A stretch of DNA of 64,000 nucleotides from Acidihalobacter yilgarnensis (GTDB lineage Bacteria; Pseudomonadota; Gammaproteobacteria; DSM-5130; Acidihalobacteraceae), in assembly GCF_001753245.1 (NCBI RefSeq), contig NZ_CP017415.1:1144501-1208500 (forward strand), written 5' to 3'. The notes below the pieces were generated by a model. It saw only the letters and a list, made by a program, of their open reading frames with translations, had not been told where the DNA came from and ran no database searches. This document shows positions 60,645 through 64,000 of the stretch, in pieces. The stretch's first letter is position 1. Each line of letters opens with the position of its first letter. A program made the position numbers and the translations under genes.

Positions 60645-61076
60645 ATGGAAAACCAAGACCTCAAACGCGCGGGCCTCAAGGTCACGCTGCCGCGCATGAA
60701 GATACTGGAAATACTGGAAACTGCGAAGCCACGGCACCTAACTGCCGAGGCTATTTATCGCCTGTTGTTGGATTCTGGCGAGGAAATTGGACTGGCCACG
60801 GTCTATCGTGTGCTCACGCAGTTCGAGGCCGCAACGCTGGTGCAAAGACTTCACTTCGAAGGTGGGCAAGCCGTTTTCGAGCTGGCGCGTGGGCATCATC
60901 ACGATCATATCGTTTGTGGTGAATGCGGGCATGTGGAAGAGTTCTATGACGAGGTGATCGAAACCCGGCAGAAGGCGGTTGCGAACAGCCGCGGCTTCGA
61001 AATTCGGGACCACTCACTGATTCTATATGGTAATTGCCAACGCAAAGATTGCTCGTATCGCAATGTCGAGGATTAA
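60645..61076 (+). CDS. fur: ferric uptake regulator
   Basis: Fur represses iron-uptake genes when loaded with Fe2+. The 143-residue protein starts at ATG 60645 (MENQDLKRAGLKVTLPRMKIL). It has the winged helix (about 10-80, LATVYRVLTQFEAATLV), HHHDHIVCGECGHVEEF with the metal ligands, and a C-terminal Cys pair (NCQRKDC). It is divergent from bamE with about 60 bases between. No clear Fur box is visible there. Confidence 0.97.
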   Translation: MENQDLKRAGLKVTLPRMKILEILETAKPRHLTAEAIYRLLLDSGEEIGLATVYRVLTQFEAATLVQRLHFEGGQAVFELARGHHHDHIVCGECGHVEEFYDEVIETRQKAVANSRGFEIRDHSLILYGNCQRKDCSYRNVED

Positions 61077-61094
61077 GCTGGTTCCTTTACCATC

Positions 61095-62773
61095 TTAGCC
61101 CTGTTGGGCGCCGCGTAGCATTTCCTCCGCGTGCGCCTGCGACTGTGGGGTGATCTGCACTCCGCCGAGCATGCGTGCAAGTTCTTCGATACGAGCAGGA
61201 TCGGTGAGCAGAGGGTCTATGCGCGTCTCGGTCGAATTCTGCCCCTTGATCTTACGAACAGCGAGCTGACGGTGCGCCTGTGCTGCGACCTGTGGTAAAT
61301 GGGTGACGCAGAGAATCTGGCGGTCGGCTCCCAGCCGGCGCAGCATCTGTCCGACCACCTCGGCGATCCCCCGCCGATCCCGCTATCGACTTCGTCGAAA
61401 ATGAGCGTGGGGAGGCGACGGTCGCGCGTGGCCGCCAACTGTAACGCGAGGCTGATACGCGACAACTCGCCGCCAGAGGCCACTTTGGCGAGCGCTCTGG
61501 CGGGTTGCCCAGGATTCGCGCTGACCAGGAACTCGACTTGATCGAGTCCGTGTTGGCCGGGTTTTTCGCTGGCGTTCTCGCGTACCGAAATAGCGAAATG
61601 CCCTCCAGACATGCCTAGTGTCTGCATTGCTTCGGTGATGGCGTGAGCTAGCGCAGTGGCCGCTTCGCGACGTCCTGTGGTGACGCGCTTGGCCAATGCG
61701 CGGTAATGCGTTTCGGCCACCTCTAGTTCGGTGTGAAGCTGGGTGCGGTGGCCATCGTGATCGAGCAATGACTCCCGCTCGTTCTGCAACACCTGGAGTC
61801 GTTCCTGTAATGCTTCCGGTTCGCAGCGATGTTTGCGCGCCAGTGTTTGGAGTAGCGCCAAGCGTGCGCCGATCTCATCCAGGCGTAGGGGGTCCAGTTG
61901 TACATCGTCCAGGTATCGGCGGAGTTCCGCGGCGGCTTCCTGGATTTCGATCTGGGCATTACGCATGAGTTCGAGCGGAGGCGTGAGGCGAGTATCGAGC
62001 CCTGTTGCGTTTTCGAGCGCGTCAACCGCGTGTGACAACATGCCGTTGACGTCCGGCTCGCCCTCGTAAATCAATCCATAGGCGGACTGAGCGGCATCGA
62101 GCAACTGACTTGCATGCGCCAGTCGCAAATGCTCATCCTCAAGTTCGCCGATTTCTCCCATCCGTGGCGCCGCAGCTTCGAGCTCGCGGCATTGAAAATC
62201 GACGAGGTCAAGGCGGGCCTGCCGATGTTGGTTGTCCTCTTCGAGCGTGCCTAGCTCGGTTTGTATGGAGGCCCATCGGCGGTAGGCGGTGGCCGTTTCG
62301 TCCAGCAGTGCGCCATGACCGGCTTGCAGGTCCAGCAAATCGCGCTGGTTTTCGCGGTGAAGAAGGGACTGGTGCGCATGTTGGCCATGAATGTCGACCA
62401 ATTGTTCGCCCAGCGCCTTGAGTGTCTGAAGGGCAACGGGTGCACCGCCGATGTAGGCTCTGGTGCGTCCCTCGCGTGTGATGATGCGGCGTACCGTGCA
62501 CGTGGTGTCGTCGGTGTCCAGGTCGTGGTCGAGGAGCCACTTGAGGGTTGTCGGGTGGGCGGTCAGATCGAAGCTGGCGCTGATCTCGGCTTTGTCTGCA
62601 CCCGGTCGCACGACCGTGCTGTCGGCGCGATCTCCGAGCACGAGCCCGATGGCATCGATCAGGATGGATTTACCAGCACCGGTTTCGCCCGTGAGCGCAG
62701 TCATCCCTCGGCCCAACTCAAGCTCCAGATGCTCAATGATGGCGAAATCGCGGATCAGAATGTGTGACAGCAT
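61095..62773 (-). CDS. recN: DNA repair protein RecN, frame broken by one base
   Basis: RecN is an SMC-like ATPase for double-strand break repair. The start ATG 62771-62773 leads to Walker A GETGAGKSILIDAIG, a coiled-coil middle and LPTLIFDEVDSGIGGG (Walker B region). There the frame breaks; VVGQMLRRLGADRQILCVTHLPQVAA continues one frame over to 61095. Adding one G to the G5 run (minus strand; 61367-61371 on plus, as C5) gives GIGGGIAEVVGQ and about 559 residues, the usual RecN length. Confidence 0.94.
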
Positions 62774-62832
62774 GGGTGCCTGGACTCGATGTGCGATGCG
62801 CTCGGGGGCTTAAGGACTCATGTTTGATGAAT

Positions 62833-63702
62833 TTAAGGCTGCTCGCCCCAGTGCAGCTTGGCCCGCAGTATATGGAAGTGATCGTAGGTGCTTGGGTGCA
62901 GCAGGCGCAAGGGTTTGTCCTTCTGGCGTATACGGATGACATCGTCGGCGGTGATCGGACTGCAGGATTGGCCGTCGAAGGCCACCTGTGCCGGCGTCGT
63001 GTTGTGGGGGGATAGCGAAATTTCTATGCAGGCGGAGGAGCCGACGACCAGTGGTCGGCTGGTGAGTGTGTGAGGGCAGATGGGTACTAGTCCGATGGCC
63101 GGTAGCGAAGGCGATAGGATTGGCCCGCCACCGGATAGCGCATAGGCGGTCGAACCCGTCGGTGTGGCAATCACGAGGCCATCGGCGCGTTGGCTGCTGA
63201 CAAAGTGGCCGTCGATCCGAATATCGAACTCGATCATACGTACGTCACCGCAAATATGCAGTACGACGTCGTTGAGGGCGTCGTGCCGCGCGATCGTCTC
63301 GCCAGCGCGCAGGATCTCGGTTTCCAACAGCGCACGTGGTTCTTCGATGTAATTGCCGCCGAGGATTTCATCCAGCCTCAGGGTCATCTCTTCAGGGGAA
63401 ATGTCGGCGAGAAACCCGAGTCGTCCAAGATTGATGCCGATCAGGGGAACCTCGTGGCAGGCCAGCGAGCGCGCGGCATTGAGCAATGTGCCATCTCCGC
63501 CGACCACGATGGCGAGATCGCAGCGTTGTACCAGTTCTTCGCGGGTATGTAGCGCTTCTCCCGGCGCGAGACCGTCTGCACTCTCATCGAGGAGCGGTTG
63601 CAGGCCGCGGCTTCTCAGGAAGGCCATGAGCGACGCAAGTGTCGGCGTGAGCCGGGCGTCACCTTGCTTGGCAATAATTCCGGCACTCTTGAAATTTCGC
63701 AT
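62833..63702 (-). CDS. nadK: NAD kinase
   Basis: NadK makes NADP from NAD. The 289-residue protein starts at ATG 63700-63702 and has the GGDGT signature ([15 protein letters not shown]), [12 protein letters not shown], and [13 protein letters not shown]. It lies between recN and the divergent hrcA start, a common gammaproteobacterial order. Confidence 0.97.
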   Translation of the reverse strand: MRNFKSAGIIAKQGDARLTPTLASLMAFLRSRGLQPLLDESADGLAPGEALHTREELVQRCDLAIVVGGDGTLLNAARSLACHEVPLIGINLGRLGFLADISPEEMTLRLDEILGGNYIEEPRALLETEILRAGETIARHDALNDVVLHICGDVRMIEFDIRIDGHFVSSQRADGLVIATPTGSTAYALSGGGPILSPSLPAIGLVPICPHTLTSRPLVVGSSACIEISLSPHNTTPAQVAFDGQSCSPITADDVIRIRQKDKPLRLLHPSTYDHFHILRAKLHWGEQP

Positions 63703-63817
63703 TGTTTACAGATACTTGGTTGATGGGGGCGGTGATGGCCCAAGTGGGGCTGCGCTTGACAGTCAGAACCCGTATTGTAATCATCGTCGCAGCCATATTG
63801 CATGCCCCTGTCGGTTG

Positions 63818-64000
63818 ATGGCACATACCCGTATCCGTAACTATCCCTCCGATGACTCCGGGCTGGATGAGCGTTCCAGGCACCTGTTGAAGGTGTTGGT
63901 GGAGAGCTATATTCGGGAAGGACAACCAGTCGGTTCGCGCATTCTGAGCCAGAAAGCTGGATTGGATATCAGTGCGGCTACGGTGCGCAATGTCGTCGCC
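63818..64000 (+). CDS. hrcA: heat-inducible transcription repressor HrcA (5' part)
   Basis: The ATG at 63818 opens a frame of exactly 61 codons to the window end. The product begins [14 protein letters not shown] and continues [30 protein letters not shown] and [11 protein letters not shown], the N-terminal winged helix of HrcA. HrcA represses groE and dnaK operons via CIRCE sites. It is divergent from nadK. The 3' part is outside the window. Confidence 0.93.
   Translation, partial: MAHTRIRNYPSDDSGLDERSRHLLKVLVESYIREGQPVGSRILSQKAGLDISAATVRNVVA

Noticed and set aside
62774-62832. Possible LexA box upstream of recN
   Set aside because: recN is SOS-controlled in many bacteria, but no CTGT-N8-ACAG was found in the gap.
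63703-63817. CIRCE element or sigma70 promoter in front of hrcA
   Set aside because: No TTAGCACTC-N9-GAGTGCTAA palindrome. A TTGACA at 63756 lacks a -10 at acceptable spacing.

Overview
The window reads as chromosomal core of a GC-rich gammaproteobacterium. Gene order follows two blocks I know from the Pseudomonas chromosome. One is a divergent LysR gene, leuC, leuD, leuB, asd, a second asd-like gene, fimV, truA, trpF, accD, folC, a SPOR gene, cvpA, purF and metZ. The other is lpxH, ppiB, a glutamyl-type tRNA synthetase, cysS, folD, tRNAs, tig, clpP, clpX, lon, hupB, tRNA-Val, tRNA-Asp, ppiD and fabI. Several details (trpBA beside trpF, a GluRS-like gene where pseudomonads carry glnS, a SAM-II-like riboswitch) suggest a deeper-branching member, perhaps a Chromatiales or Ectothiorhodospiraceae relative. 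Genus cannot be fixed from sequence alone. I see no insertion sequence, prophage, CRISPR array or integron.

Layout: 1-4207 (minus) is a LysR gene followed by an Mla-like lipid ABC transport operon (STAS-permease, ATPase, MCE protein, lipoprotein). 4356-10753 (plus) covers leucine and aspartate-semialdehyde biosynthesis. 10889-22374 (plus) runs from fimV through tryptophan, acetyl-CoA carboxylase, folate and purine genes. 22382-30969 is more individual: an L,D-transpeptidase, a GGDEF-EAL-CZB signalling protein behind a broken PhnD-like gene, metZ under a riboswitch, a glycerate kinase and two unknown genes. 30983-36122 holds lpxH, ppiB, a GluRS, cysS and folD. 36298-45623 holds seven tRNA genes, trigger factor, the ClpXP/Lon protease block, HU and PpiD. 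45689-53256 (minus) holds fabI, then a two-component pair, an FHA protein, a PP2C phosphatase and a CHASE2 Ser/Thr kinase. 53379-64000 holds mltD, a methyltransferase, rnhA, dnaQ, smpB, a sodium symporter, ratA/ratB, bamE, fur, recN, nadK and the start of hrcA.

Five genes (leuB, the second asd, the phnD-like gene, cysS, recN) carry a reading-frame break, each repaired by adding one base to a G or C homopolymer. Because cysS and leuB are normally needed, sequence error is the simplest cause for four of them. The phnD-like gene also has an in-frame stop and may be truly broken. The most system-like regions are the kinase/phosphatase/FHA/two-component cluster (46606-53256) and the PhnD plus GGDEF-EAL-CZB pair (23018-27050). 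No gene-free stretch exceeds 300 bases; the longest are about 150-235 bases and hold the promoters, riboswitch and terminators listed.
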